Shown here: piece after piece, positions 33,835 through 42,653 of the stretch
Numbering within the stretch: the stretch's first letter is position 1
Layout: every line of letters begins with the position of its first letter
Origin: an uncultured Lachnospiraceae bacterium
Lineage (GTDB): Bacteria > Bacillota > Clostridia > Lachnospirales > Lachnospiraceae
DNA length: 49,905 nt
Direction of reading: 5' to 3'
Assembly: GCA_947089905.1 (NCBI GenBank)
Contig: CAMUMG010000015.1
Coordinates: 1 to 49,905, forward strand
Made by a program: the position numbers and the translations under genes
Notes under the pieces: generated by a model
Seen by the model: the letters and a program-made list of their open reading frames with translations, nothing else
Told to the model about the DNA's origin: nothing
The model's database searches: none

Positions 33835-34740
33835 GTGAAAAAGAAAACACGGCTTAAATACAGTACAAAGCGGAAAATTAATGGATTTATTTTTGTATTG
33901 CCATTTTTAATCGGTTTTCTGCTCTGTTTTGCCATACCGATTTTTAATACCTTTTACTACTCTTTTCAGGAGGTAAGTGTTAATAAAACGGGTGGTATGA
34001 AGTTTGATTTTAATGGGATCAAGAATTATGTCAGTTTATTTAAAGATGAGGTGACAACGGATTCTCAACCGATGGCAAGGTTATTTGCTGATCAAAATGT
34101 TTCCATCTTAACAAATACTCCTTTAATTGTTGTGTTCAGTCTGTTTTTAGCACTGCTTGCGAACATGAAATTTAAAGGGCGTGGATTGGTCCGTGTGATT
34201 TTCTTCCTACCGATTGTACTTGGACTTGATGTGGTAGTTGATATGCTTGCTATTACGACAGGAGGAGAGTGGACACAGACAGGATCAGGATTATTTTCTC
34301 AAAGTTATATTGCTGTTATGTTATCGAGATATTTAAACCTTCCACTTTCCATTCGAAGCTCTCTAATTAGTTATGTAGATAATATTTTTACGGTACTCTC
34401 TCAGGCAGGCGTACAGACGTTGATTTATTTAGCTGCTCTACAATCTATTAGTCCAAGTCTTTATGAAGTGGCTCAGATAGAGGGTGCTACAAAATATGAA
34501 ACATTCTGGAAAGTTACGATACCATCGATTATCAATATTATTTTATTTGTGTCAGTCTATACAGTTGTAGATCTATTTTTAGCATCGCCAATTGCACAAG
34601 AAGCCTATAGTTTTGCTTTTGAACAGAGTAAAATTGGTACTGGATCGGCACTTTCCGTGGTGTATATTGGAAACGTCCTATTAGCACTCGGACTGGTACT
34701 TCTCATCATGGGAAAGGCGGTAAAAAAATATGAAAGGTAA
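33835..34740 (+). CDS. Carbohydrate ABC transporter permease, MalF type (pair 2)
   Basis: The start is uncertain: GTG 33835 has GAGGTG at good spacing, while ATG 33829 almost touches it. About 301 residues with six membrane segments, starting KINGFIFVLPFLIGFLLCFA. The EAA loop is YEVAQIEGATKYETFWKVTI (~216-235). It belongs to the LplB/MalF-like branch, with a loop (~60-85) in the first periplasmic region. It overlaps the next permease gene by 11 bases. Confidence 0.88.
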   Translation: MKKKTRLKYSTKRKINGFIFVLPFLIGFLLCFAIPIFNTFYYSFQEVSVNKTGGMKFDFNGIKNYVSLFKDEVTTDSQPMARLFADQNVSILTNTPLIVVFSLFLALLANMKFKGRGLVRVIFFLPIVLGLDVVVDMLAITTGGEWTQTGSGLFSQSYIAVMLSRYLNLPLSIRSSLISYVDNIFTVLSQAGVQTLIYLAALQSISPSLYEVAQIEGATKYETFWKVTIPSIINIILFVSVYTVVDLFLASPIAQEAYSFAFEQSKIGTGSALSVVYIGNVLLALGLVLLIMGKAVKKYER

Positions 34741-35731
34741 AACGAAGACGGAAGTGGGCACAATGTCCATGTATCTTTTTAAGAAAAAGATTACGAAAAT
34801 CATCCTCGGAATTTTTTTGGCAGGACTCATTGCAGGACTATGTTTTACCATTTTATATCCGGTGATTCAGTTAGTTCCAACTATTTTTTCAGATATTGAG
34901 GATCTTGGAAATCCAAATATTATCTGGCTGCCATTAAATTTTTCGGCGGTCAGCTTTAAAGCAGCAGTCCGATTTATTTTGCCAGATGGATGGATGACGA
35001 TGGTAAAATCTATTTTGTATGCTTCCTCTATCATCGTAATTCAAATTTTCTTTGCCGCAATGGCAGGATATTCTTTAGCAAGAGTAAAATTTCCTGGAAG
35101 CAAGTTGGTATTTTTCCTAGTAATTTTAGTATTTTTAGTGCCACAGCAATCCCTTTTGCTATCACAGTATATTTATTTTAACCATTTTAATGCGTTTGGA
35201 TTATTAAAATTATTTACAAAAGCAGGCGAAATTAATTTAATCAACAAGCCAATTACACTATATTTATTTGCAATTTTAGGATTTGGAGTAAAACACAGTC
35301 TGTTTATTTTTATCTTCAGTAAATTTTTCTTAAATATACCAAAGGAATTAGAAGAAGCAGCACAGATTGACGGCTGTGGATTTTATCGTACTTATTTTAA
35401 GATTATGCTTCCAAATGCCATTCCAGCCATTTCAACAGTAGCAGTATTAAGTTTTGTCTGGAACTATGGAGATACATACTATACCAATTATTTTAATCCA
35501 GATGGTCCATATTTAAGCACCATTTTATCGACTACGTTTAATTCTGCAAATAAAGACTTTGTTGTAAATGCAGTTAAAACTTGGTTTGGTCTTCCACTCG
35601 CAACTGATTTTGCTTTTGACGCAGTAAAACAGGCGGGAGTTTTAATCTTTTTAATTCCTCTGTTAATTATCTACTTTATCGCTCAAAAATGGCTGGTTGA
35701 AAATTTAGAAAATTCCGGTTTGGTAGGATAA
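34730..35731 (+). CDS. Carbohydrate ABC transporter permease, MalG type (pair 2)
   Basis: 333 residues with a GGCGG ribosome site inside the previous gene. Six membrane segments, and the EAA loop LEEAAQIDGCGFYRTYFKIM (~205-224) with Cys in place of Ala in DGA. This second permease pair differs clearly in sequence from the first, so the locus encodes two channels rather than a duplicated one. There is no ATPase here either. Confidence 0.9.
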   Translation: MKGKTKTEVGTMSMYLFKKKITKIILGIFLAGLIAGLCFTILYPVIQLVPTIFSDIEDLGNPNIIWLPLNFSAVSFKAAVRFILPDGWMTMVKSILYASSIIVIQIFFAAMAGYSLARVKFPGSKLVFFLVILVFLVPQQSLLLSQYIYFNHFNAFGLLKLFTKAGEINLINKPITLYLFAILGFGVKHSLFIFIFSKFFLNIPKELEEAAQIDGCGFYRTYFKIMLPNAIPAISTVAVLSFVWNYGDTYYTNYFNPDGPYLSTILSTTFNSANKDFVVNAVKTWFGLPLATDFAFDAVKQAGVLIFLIPLLIIYFIAQKWLVENLENSGLVG

Positions 35732-35759
35732 ATCAGACTAGAGGAGGCAGTAAAGGAAA

Positions 35760-37310
35760 ATGAAATTAAAAAGAAAGAAGAGATGGATTTTCTTAGTGGC
35801 GATATTATCAGTTTTTATGATCGGATGTAATAATAAACAAAAAAATGATTTAGAAGAAACGACGATTACATTAGAACCTACAAATACCCCTGAAAAGGAA
35901 GAAATAATAGAAGATGGAAGTATTCGAATGGTAATTCACCCAGAACAGATCTATCAAGTTCTGGAAAGTTTTGGGACAAGTGGATGCTGGTGGGCTCAGT
36001 ATGTAGGCGGATGGAATAATGACTATAAGGATACTGGAGTGGAAGTAAGAGAAGCAATAGCAAAACTTCTCTTTGATAAAGAAGAGGGAATTGGGCTTAC
36101 TTGCTATCGCTACAATGTTGGAGCTGGTTCAAAAGAAAGCAAAAAAGGAGTATATTGGGATGAAAACCGCAGAGCTTCCAGCTTTGAAACTGCCCCTTTT
36201 ACCTATGACTGGAATCGAGATAAAAATGCAGTCTGGTTTTTAAAAAAAGCAGTAGAACTTGGTGTAGAGGAAGTGGTATTCTTTTGTAACAGCCCATTAG
36301 AACGTCTGACTATAAATGGAATGGCACAGGTAACAAAAGGAGAAAAATCAAACTTAGATCCAAAACAATATGCAGACTTTGCTACTTATGTTTTAGATGT
36401 AACAGAACATTTTGTAGAGGAGGGAATTCCAGTACGTTTTGTATCCCCAATTAATGAACCACAGTGGGATTGGTATGAGGGACAAGAAGGATGCCATTAT
36501 GAGCCAGGAAAGATTGCAGGAGTTTATCGTGCCTTTTTAACAGAACTATCTTCCAGACCAGCTTTAAAAGATGTAGAATTATCTGGGCCAGAAAGCGGAG
36601 AATGGGGTGGAAATACCATTTCTTATGTCAGTGCTCTTTTAAATGACAGTGTTCTTAGTGAGCATTTTACAACGATAGATAATCATTCTTATTGGTCAGA
36701 TAAAGCCTCCAAAGAATCATTTAAACGTTGGATGAATGCAAATCATCCAGAAGTGAAACTACGATCAAGTGAATGGTGTGAAATGGTAAATGGATCCGAT
36801 GTGACAATGGATTCCGCAATTCATTTAGCACAAGTTCTTGCAGAAGATCTTACTGTTTTAGATGTTGTTTCATGGCAAAACTGGGTGGCTGTTGCCCCGG
36901 GTGGATATCGTGACGGACTAATTTATGTAAATACAGAAAAGAAATTATTTAATCCAACGAAACGTCTTTGGGGATATGGCAATTACAGTCGTTATATAAA
37001 ACCGGGTTATCAAAGAATTGGGGTAGAAACAACAAAAGAGGGAGAAACGTTTTCTCCAGTTGTATTTACCGGAACAAATTCAGACAATGTACAAGAAATA
37101 GTAGCGGTTTTTATTAATGAAACAAAAGAAAAAAAGCAGATAGGACTTGATATTTTTGATGGATTCCAATATACTGATATTGATATTTATGAAACATCAA
37201 AGGATAATAACTTGGCATGTGTAAGAACTGAATCTCTAGACTTAAGGGATTTTGCAAAGATAGAATTAACAGCAGAGTCAATTACAACTGTGGTTTTATC
37301 ACACAGATAG
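35760..37310 (+). CDS. GH30-family glycoside hydrolase, lipoprotein (endo-galactanase/xylanase-like)
   Basis: 516 residues, with a lipoprotein signal ending FMIGC (Cys23) and a short linker. A (beta/alpha)8 barrel of clan A type covers ~55-420. The acid/base Glu233 lies in SPINEPQWDWYEGQEGC and the nucleophile Glu338 in LRSSEWCEM; a C-terminal beta domain (~430-516) fits GH30. The FFCNSPLERLTINGMAQ and NEPQ..W..QEGC features fit subfamilies that cut beta-1,6-galactan better than those for glucuronoxylan, but I cannot settle the subfamily by reading. As a surface enzyme it would cut polysaccharide to oligosaccharides for the transporters of the same locus. Confidence 0.8.
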   Translation: MKLKRKKRWIFLVAILSVFMIGCNNKQKNDLEETTITLEPTNTPEKEEIIEDGSIRMVIHPEQIYQVLESFGTSGCWWAQYVGGWNNDYKDTGVEVREAIAKLLFDKEEGIGLTCYRYNVGAGSKESKKGVYWDENRRASSFETAPFTYDWNRDKNAVWFLKKAVELGVEEVVFFCNSPLERLTINGMAQVTKGEKSNLDPKQYADFATYVLDVTEHFVEEGIPVRFVSPINEPQWDWYEGQEGCHYEPGKIAGVYRAFLTELSSRPALKDVELSGPESGEWGGNTISYVSALLNDSVLSEHFTTIDNHSYWSDKASKESFKRWMNANHPEVKLRSSEWCEMVNGSDVTMDSAIHLAQVLAEDLTVLDVVSWQNWVAVAPGGYRDGLIYVNTEKKLFNPTKRLWGYGNYSRYIKPGYQRIGVETTKEGETFSPVVFTGTNSDNVQEIVAVFINETKEKKQIGLDIFDGFQYTDIDIYETSKDNNLACVRTESLDLRDFAKIELTAESITTVVLSHR

Positions 37311-37365
37311 TTGATATAAAATGCTATCTTAAAGAGCCTAAAAAGTTAGGTAAATGGAGGTTATT

Positions 37366-38409
37366 GTGCAGCAGATTACAATTTACGATATTGCACAAGA
37401 AGCTGGTGTATCAAGTGCAACGGTTTCCAGAGCGATTTCAGGTAAGGGTTATGTGTCAGCTGAAAAGAGAGCTGTAATCTTACAGATTGTAGAAAAATAT
37501 AATTTTCATCCGAATACCTTTGCTCAAAGTCTAAAAGCTGGTTATACCAAAACGATTGGATTTATTGTACCAAACATTGGGAATATGTACTTTGCAAATG
37601 TGTACTATGAGTTTGAAAAGAGGGCTTCAGAACATGGATATCTGACAATGCTGTTAAATTCAAATGGCGATTATGAAACAGAATCCAGATTATTCCAAAG
37701 TCTTCTCCTAAAAAATGTAGATGGTATTGTTATGATGGGCGGCAGACTGGATGCAGTTAAATTAGAAGAAAAATGGATTCAGGAAGTACGTGAACTCAGT
37801 ATCAAAATTCCAATAGTAATGTGTGGAGGATTGGCTGCCCGCTTTGAATGTCCCGGTGTTTATACAGATGATAGTAAGGGAGTAGAGTTATTATTAGATT
37901 TGTTAAAAGAACAAGGGTGTCAAAGTGTTTGTTTTATTGGCGGCAGTGATCGTTTTTTTCCTTCTTATAGTAAGAGAGAAAGTGCAATGCGGTATGGAAA
38001 AAAGTTAGGAATGAAAGTGGATGTAATCTGGAAAGAAGAAGGACCAATGTTTAATTATGAGGCTGGAATTTTAGATATGCAGAAACTTCTGACGCAAAAA
38101 AGATGTCCTGATGCAGTCTGTGGTGCAAATGATTATGTGGCAGCAGGAGCTATGAAAGTGGCTGTCCAGGCAGGGTTAAAAGTTCCTGACGATATTTTGA
38201 TTGCAGGTTTTGATAATGTGGATATTTGTACAATTCAAACTCCTTTACTAACTTCTGTCAGTCCCAGATATGAAAGTTTTGGCAAAAAGACATTTAAGAT
38301 TCTAGAAAAATTGATTCAAGGTAAAGAGATCAGTCGAACAGGAGCTATTTTAGTACATCCAGAAGTAATTGCCAGAGAAAGTACAAGGCGTAATGTAGTT
38401 GAAAAGTAA
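37366..38409 (+). CDS. LacI-family transcriptional regulator
   Basis: The start is GTG 37366, five bases after GGAGG; the ATG at 37354 overlaps the ribosome site. 347 residues: helix-turn-helix ITIYDIAQEAGVSSATVSRA with hinge helix FHPNTFAQSLKAG, then a periplasmic-binding-type sugar domain (~60-340). It is the only regulator in the sugar locus. The three 16-bp operators (21993, 22043, 38461) have the palindromic CG-centred form expected for this family, so it is the likely repressor, released by an imported sugar. A strong terminator follows. Confidence 0.93.
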   Translation: MQQITIYDIAQEAGVSSATVSRAISGKGYVSAEKRAVILQIVEKYNFHPNTFAQSLKAGYTKTIGFIVPNIGNMYFANVYYEFEKRASEHGYLTMLLNSNGDYETESRLFQSLLLKNVDGIVMMGGRLDAVKLEEKWIQEVRELSIKIPIVMCGGLAARFECPGVYTDDSKGVELLLDLLKEQGCQSVCFIGGSDRFFPSYSKRESAMRYGKKLGMKVDVIWKEEGPMFNYEAGILDMQKLLTQKRCPDAVCGANDYVAAGAMKVAVQAGLKVPDDILIAGFDNVDICTIQTPLLTSVSPRYESFGKKTFKILEKLIQGKEISRTGAILVHPEVIARESTRRNVVEK

Positions 38410-38411
38410 AG

Positions 38412-38450
38412 AACCGCCGCCCTGCGGTATATCGTATGGCGGCGGTTTTT
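38412..38450 (+). terminator. Intrinsic terminator after the LacI gene
   Basis: A perfect 10-bp stem AACCGCCGCC/GGCGGCGGTT (38412-38421 with 38438-38447), then T-run. It begins 3 bases after the stop. Confidence 0.92.
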
Positions 38451-38477
38451 GCAAACAGATATGTAACCGATTACATT
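38449..38477 (+). promoter_or_regulatory. Promoter and LacI-type operator 3 for the beta-galactosidase genes
   Basis: TTGCAA (38449-38454), 17 bases, then TACATT (38472-38477). The operator ATGTAACCGATTACAT (38461-38476) fills spacer and -10 and is the exact reverse complement of operator 2. The two galactosidase genes thus form their own transcript under the same regulator. Confidence 0.75.
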
Positions 38478-38530
38478 TCAAAAATATGGAAAGCTGTATC
38501 AAAATAGGGAAGCGGAAAGAGAGGAATCAA

Positions 38531-40276
38531 ATGGCAGGAAAGTTTGAGATTAAAGACAGATTTTATGTAAATGGAGAGCCAGTACAACTAATATCGGGAG
38601 GAATTCATTATTTTAGAGTAGTTCCAGAGTATTGGAGAGATCGGCTAGAAAAACTGAAGAATATGGGATGTAATACAGTAGAAACCTATGTACCTTGGAA
38701 TTTACATGAACCAAAAAAAGGAGAATTTTGTTTTGATGGAATTGCAGATATTAAGACATTTATTGAGCTTGCAAAAGAACTTGAACTTTATGTAATTGTA
38801 CGTCCTTCTCCTTATATCTGTGCAGAGTGGGAATTTGGAGGACTTCCAGCATGGCTTTTAGCAGAAGATGGGATGAAGCTTCGCTGTAGTTATCCACCTT
38901 TTTTAAAACACGTAGAGGAATATTATAAGGAATTGTTTCGTATTTTATCTCCACTACAAATCGATCAAGGTGGTCCAATCGTTTTGATGCAGTTAGAAAA
39001 TGAATATGGTTCATACGGAGAAGATAAAGAGTATTTAAAAGCACTGAAAGAAATGATGATAAACAATGGAGTGACTGTTCCATTCGTGACATCAGATGGT
39101 CCATGGGATGATTATTTAAGATGTGGGATGCTAAAGGGAGTACATCCAACAGCAAATTTCGGCTCTGGGGCAGAACGTCAGCTTAAAATTTTAGAAGACT
39201 ACACAGATGGACCTAGAATGTGTATGGAATTTTGGGTAGGATGGTTTGATTCTTGGGGAAGTGGCAAACATGCAACTTCAGAGCTAGAAAAGAATGTAGA
39301 AGATTTTCGCTATTTTGTTCAAAATGACAATGTAAATATTTATATGTTTGAGGGTGGCACTAATTTCGGATTTATGAATGGTTCTAATTACTACGATCAT
39401 TTAACACCTGATGTGACCTCTTATGACTATGATGCTGTATTGACAGAGAGTGGAGAATTGACAAAGAAATATGAAGAGTTTCAAAAAATTTTGGCAGAAA
39501 AGAAACCACTTCCTAATCTAAAACTTTCTACACAGATTAAGCCAAAGGCATATGGAGTATTAAAAGTAGAAGCAAAGACAGGTCTGTTTGAAAACTTAGA
39601 TAATTTACATACTCCTGTTTCCTCCGTTACCCCTGTCTGTATGGAAAAGTTGGGACAAAATTATGGATACGTGTTATATGAGTCAGAACTAGATAGCGAA
39701 CAGTCCATTCAAAAAATTCAGTTAGCAGATGCAAATGATCGTGCGCAGATATTTTTAGAAGAAGAGAAGATTATTACATTATATGACAGAGAGTTGTTAA
39801 AAGCACATGAAGTAGAAGTCAAAAATGCCAATCAAAAGAAACTGCGAATCTTAGTAGAAAATATGGGACGAGTCAACTATGGTTTTCTATTAGAAAAGCA
39901 GAGAAAAGGAATTGATGGAGGGGTTTGGCTCAATGGACATTTTCATTTTCACTGGAAGAACTATTCTCTGCCAATGGAACATTTAGAGCAACTGGATTTT
40001 ACAAAAGGATATACAAAAGGACTTCCCGCTTTTTATCGGTTTACATTAGAAGCAGAAGAATCCTGTGATACTTATATTGATTTTACTGGATGGGGTAAGG
40101 GATGTATTCTAATTAATGGTTTTATACTTGGACGCTTTTGGGAAATTGGGCCACAAAAACGCCTATATCTACCAGGACCATTGATTCGAAAGGGAAAAAA
40201 TGAAATTTTAGTATTTGAAACAGAAGGAAAAGCCTCTGAAACAATTACATTAGAACAAGAACCAAAATTGTCTTAA
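38531..40276 (+). CDS. GH35 beta-galactosidase
   Basis: The start is ATG 38531 behind GAGAGGAAT; the frame runs upstream across the terminator and operator, but that part is not coding. 581 residues without signal peptide, so cytoplasmic. The barrel begins LISGGIHYFRVVPEYWRDRL and shows acid/base Glu158 (QLENEYGSYG) and nucleophile Glu233 (CMEFWVGWFD), with the YMFEGGTNFGFMNG loop. The C-terminal jelly-roll domains (~390-581) hold GWGKGCILINGFILGRFW. It removes terminal beta-galactose from imported oligosaccharides. Confidence 0.95.
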   Translation: MAGKFEIKDRFYVNGEPVQLISGGIHYFRVVPEYWRDRLEKLKNMGCNTVETYVPWNLHEPKKGEFCFDGIADIKTFIELAKELELYVIVRPSPYICAEWEFGGLPAWLLAEDGMKLRCSYPPFLKHVEEYYKELFRILSPLQIDQGGPIVLMQLENEYGSYGEDKEYLKALKEMMINNGVTVPFVTSDGPWDDYLRCGMLKGVHPTANFGSGAERQLKILEDYTDGPRMCMEFWVGWFDSWGSGKHATSELEKNVEDFRYFVQNDNVNIYMFEGGTNFGFMNGSNYYDHLTPDVTSYDYDAVLTESGELTKKYEEFQKILAEKKPLPNLKLSTQIKPKAYGVLKVEAKTGLFENLDNLHTPVSSVTPVCMEKLGQNYGYVLYESELDSEQSIQKIQLADANDRAQIFLEEEKIITLYDRELLKAHEVEVKNANQKKLRILVENMGRVNYGFLLEKQRKGIDGGVWLNGHFHFHWKNYSLPMEHLEQLDFTKGYTKGLPAFYRFTLEAEESCDTYIDFTGWGKGCILINGFILGRFWEIGPQKRLYLPGPLIRKGKNEILVFETEGKASETITLEQEPKLS

Positions 40277-40308
40277 ATTAAAAAAGTGTTACAGTATGGA
40301 GGATAAAA

Positions 40309-42591
40309 ATGGATTTGAATTCTAATTGGAAATTTCTTCGTGGAGATGTACCAGACGGTGGCTATGGTGGACTAGAGGATTCTTCATGGAGAACCGTCAA
40401 TCTGCCACATGACTGGTCAGTAGAAGAACCTTTTGACAAACAATGGGCGAGTGGGACTGGATATCTGCCGGGAGGTATCGGATGGTATCGAAAACATATT
40501 TTTTTATCAGAAGAAAGTATAAAGGAATATTGTAGTTTAGAATTTAATGGAGTTTATAATAATAGTCAAGTTTGGTGTAACAGCAATTACCTTGGAAAAC
40601 GACCATATGGATATAGTTCATTCGCCTATGATATTAGCGAGTTTCTTGTGCCAGGAGAGAATGTGATTGCGGTTCGTGTCAATCATAAAGATATTGCAGA
40701 TTCCAGATGGTTTACTGGTTCTGGAATTTATAGGGATGTTACCTTACGTATGACAGGAAGAGTTCATTTTATAAGACATGGAGTATTTATATCAACAAAA
40801 GAAGTAAATGAAGAATATGCTAGACTAAAGATCTATTGGAAAACAGAAGGAGCAAAAGAAAAGGAAAAAGTAACAGTTCGATTTTCTTACCAAAATGATG
40901 ATGTAATACAGGTTGAGGGCATAGAGGGAGAAACCTTCTTAACAGTAAAAAATCCAAAACTTTGGTCGCCTGAGAATCCTATACTTTCTGAAGTTTTTGC
41001 AGAGGTATTTGTAGAGGGAGAAAAGCAGGATGAAATAAGATTTTTCTATGGAATTCGAACAATAGAGTTTGATGCGGAGCGTGGATTCTTTCTAAATGGA
41101 GTTTCTACAAAATTAAAAGGAGTCTGTGTACATCATGATGCTGGAGTTTTAGGAGGTGCTGTTCCAAAACAAGTTTGGGCAAGAAGACTTAGAAAATGGA
41201 AGGAAATGGGATGTAATGCGATTCGAATGAGCCATAATCCACCAGATCCAAAACTATTAGATCTATGTGATGAAATGGGATTTTTAGTAATGGATGAAGC
41301 ATTTGATGAGTGGGAAGGCTGTAAAAACAAATGGTGGCAGGGACATAATGTATACCCTCCAAAACATTATGGATATTCTGAAGATTTTCCACAGTGGCAT
41401 GAAGCAGATTTAAAGGAGCTTATCGAAAGAGATCGGAATCATCCAAGTGTAATTCTTTGGAGTATTGGGAATGAAATCGATTATCCAAATGATCCATATT
41501 GTCATCCTTCTTTTCAGACAATGACTGGAAACAATGATGCAAATAAGCCTGAACAAGAAAGACGCTATGATCACTTTAAACCCAATGCAAAACGTTTGGA
41601 AACGCTTGCAAAAAAATTAGTAAAAATCGTAAAACAATATGACACAACAAGACCTGTAACAGCGGCATTAGCATATCCAGAGTTATCAAACCAAACAGGT
41701 TTATCCGATACTTTAGATATTGTAGGATATAATTATAAAGAACATCTATATGCTAACGATCATAAGACATATCCGAAAAGAGTAATCTATGGAAGTGAAA
41801 ATTCCAATGATCCAAGATGTTGGAAGGCAGTTTCTGATCAGGAATTTATCAGTGGACAATTTCTATGGACAGGAGTAGACTTTTTAGGAGAGGCTCATGG
41901 CTGGCCAATACGGATTTCTCAGGCGGGAATTTTAACATTGGCAGGATTTGAAAAGCCGATGTATTATCAGAGAAAAGCTCTATGGACAAATAAGCCTTTT
42001 GCCTATCTTTCAACAAAAAAAATAGATTCAAAATGGCAGCCAGAACAAGCTCATTGGAATTTTGAAAATGGACAGGAAATCGAAGTAAACTGTTATACAA
42101 ATTGTGAAAAAGCAGAACTTTTTCTAAATGGAAAATCATTTGGAGTAAAATCACAAGAGCTTGGAAAAATTGTGTGGGTGGTTCCATATGAAGCAGGAGA
42201 ACTTTTGGTAACTGCAAATGTCAAGGATCAAGAAGTCAGATATGTTCTTGAAACAGCACAAGAGCCTGTAACTATCCTTTTACATCCGATTGAAGAAAAA
42301 AGGGATATGGATCGACAAGATATTGTTCAAGTAGAACTTTTTTTAGCAGATGAAAAAAAGCGTTTGGTTAGACATAAAGATCTTTTAATCAATGCAAGTC
42401 TTTGCGGAGATGGTGTATTACTTGGAATGGAAAGTGGAAGTCCAACGGATCTGACGCCTTATTGTGAACATACACATCGTACTTTTAATGGACAAATGAT
42501 TTTATATTTAAGAAGAAATCAAATAGGAGGAATGAAATTAAGGGTATTTTCTCCAGAACAAAAAGAACTTATGGCAGAATTAGAAATATAG
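40309..42591 (+). CDS. GH2 beta-galactosidase
   Basis: 760 residues, cytoplasmic, 32 bases after the GH35 gene with a GGAGG site. The order is jelly-roll domain (NLPHDWSVEEPFDKQW, GGIGWYRKHIFL), Ig-like domain, and barrel with NHPSVILWSIGNEID (acid/base Glu389) and VIYGSENSND (nucleophile Glu497). The C-terminal beta domains (GQEIEVNCYTNCEKAELFLN) are of the kind found in GH2 enzymes with a DUF4982 tail. It is shorter than E. coli LacZ but usual for gut Firmicutes. With GH35 it gives two galactosidase specificities. The transcript ends at a 21-bp terminator. Confidence 0.93.
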   Translation: MDLNSNWKFLRGDVPDGGYGGLEDSSWRTVNLPHDWSVEEPFDKQWASGTGYLPGGIGWYRKHIFLSEESIKEYCSLEFNGVYNNSQVWCNSNYLGKRPYGYSSFAYDISEFLVPGENVIAVRVNHKDIADSRWFTGSGIYRDVTLRMTGRVHFIRHGVFISTKEVNEEYARLKIYWKTEGAKEKEKVTVRFSYQNDDVIQVEGIEGETFLTVKNPKLWSPENPILSEVFAEVFVEGEKQDEIRFFYGIRTIEFDAERGFFLNGVSTKLKGVCVHHDAGVLGGAVPKQVWARRLRKWKEMGCNAIRMSHNPPDPKLLDLCDEMGFLVMDEAFDEWEGCKNKWWQGHNVYPPKHYGYSEDFPQWHEADLKELIERDRNHPSVILWSIGNEIDYPNDPYCHPSFQTMTGNNDANKPEQERRYDHFKPNAKRLETLAKKLVKIVKQYDTTRPVTAALAYPELSNQTGLSDTLDIVGYNYKEHLYANDHKTYPKRVIYGSENSNDPRCWKAVSDQEFISGQFLWTGVDFLGEAHGWPIRISQAGILTLAGFEKPMYYQRKALWTNKPFAYLSTKKIDSKWQPEQAHWNFENGQEIEVNCYTNCEKAELFLNGKSFGVKSQELGKIVWVVPYEAGELLVTANVKDQEVRYVLETAQEPVTILLHPIEEKRDMDRQDIVQVELFLADEKKRLVRHKDLLINASLCGDGVLLGMESGSPTDLTPYCEHTHRTFNGQMILYLRRNQIGGMKLRVFSPEQKELMAELEI

Positions 42592-42595
42592 ATAG

Positions 42596-42650
42596 AAAAG
42601 GAGCTGTTACACGAAGTAGGAATGACTTCTTCGTGTAACAGCTCCTTTTT
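42596..42650. terminator. Bidirectional terminator between GH2 and the MraY-like gene
   Basis: A perfect 21-bp inverted repeat (42596-42616 with 42629-42649) around 12 bases has A-runs on its left and T-runs on its right, so it works for both convergent transcripts. Confidence 0.95.
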
Positions 42651-42653
42651 AGA

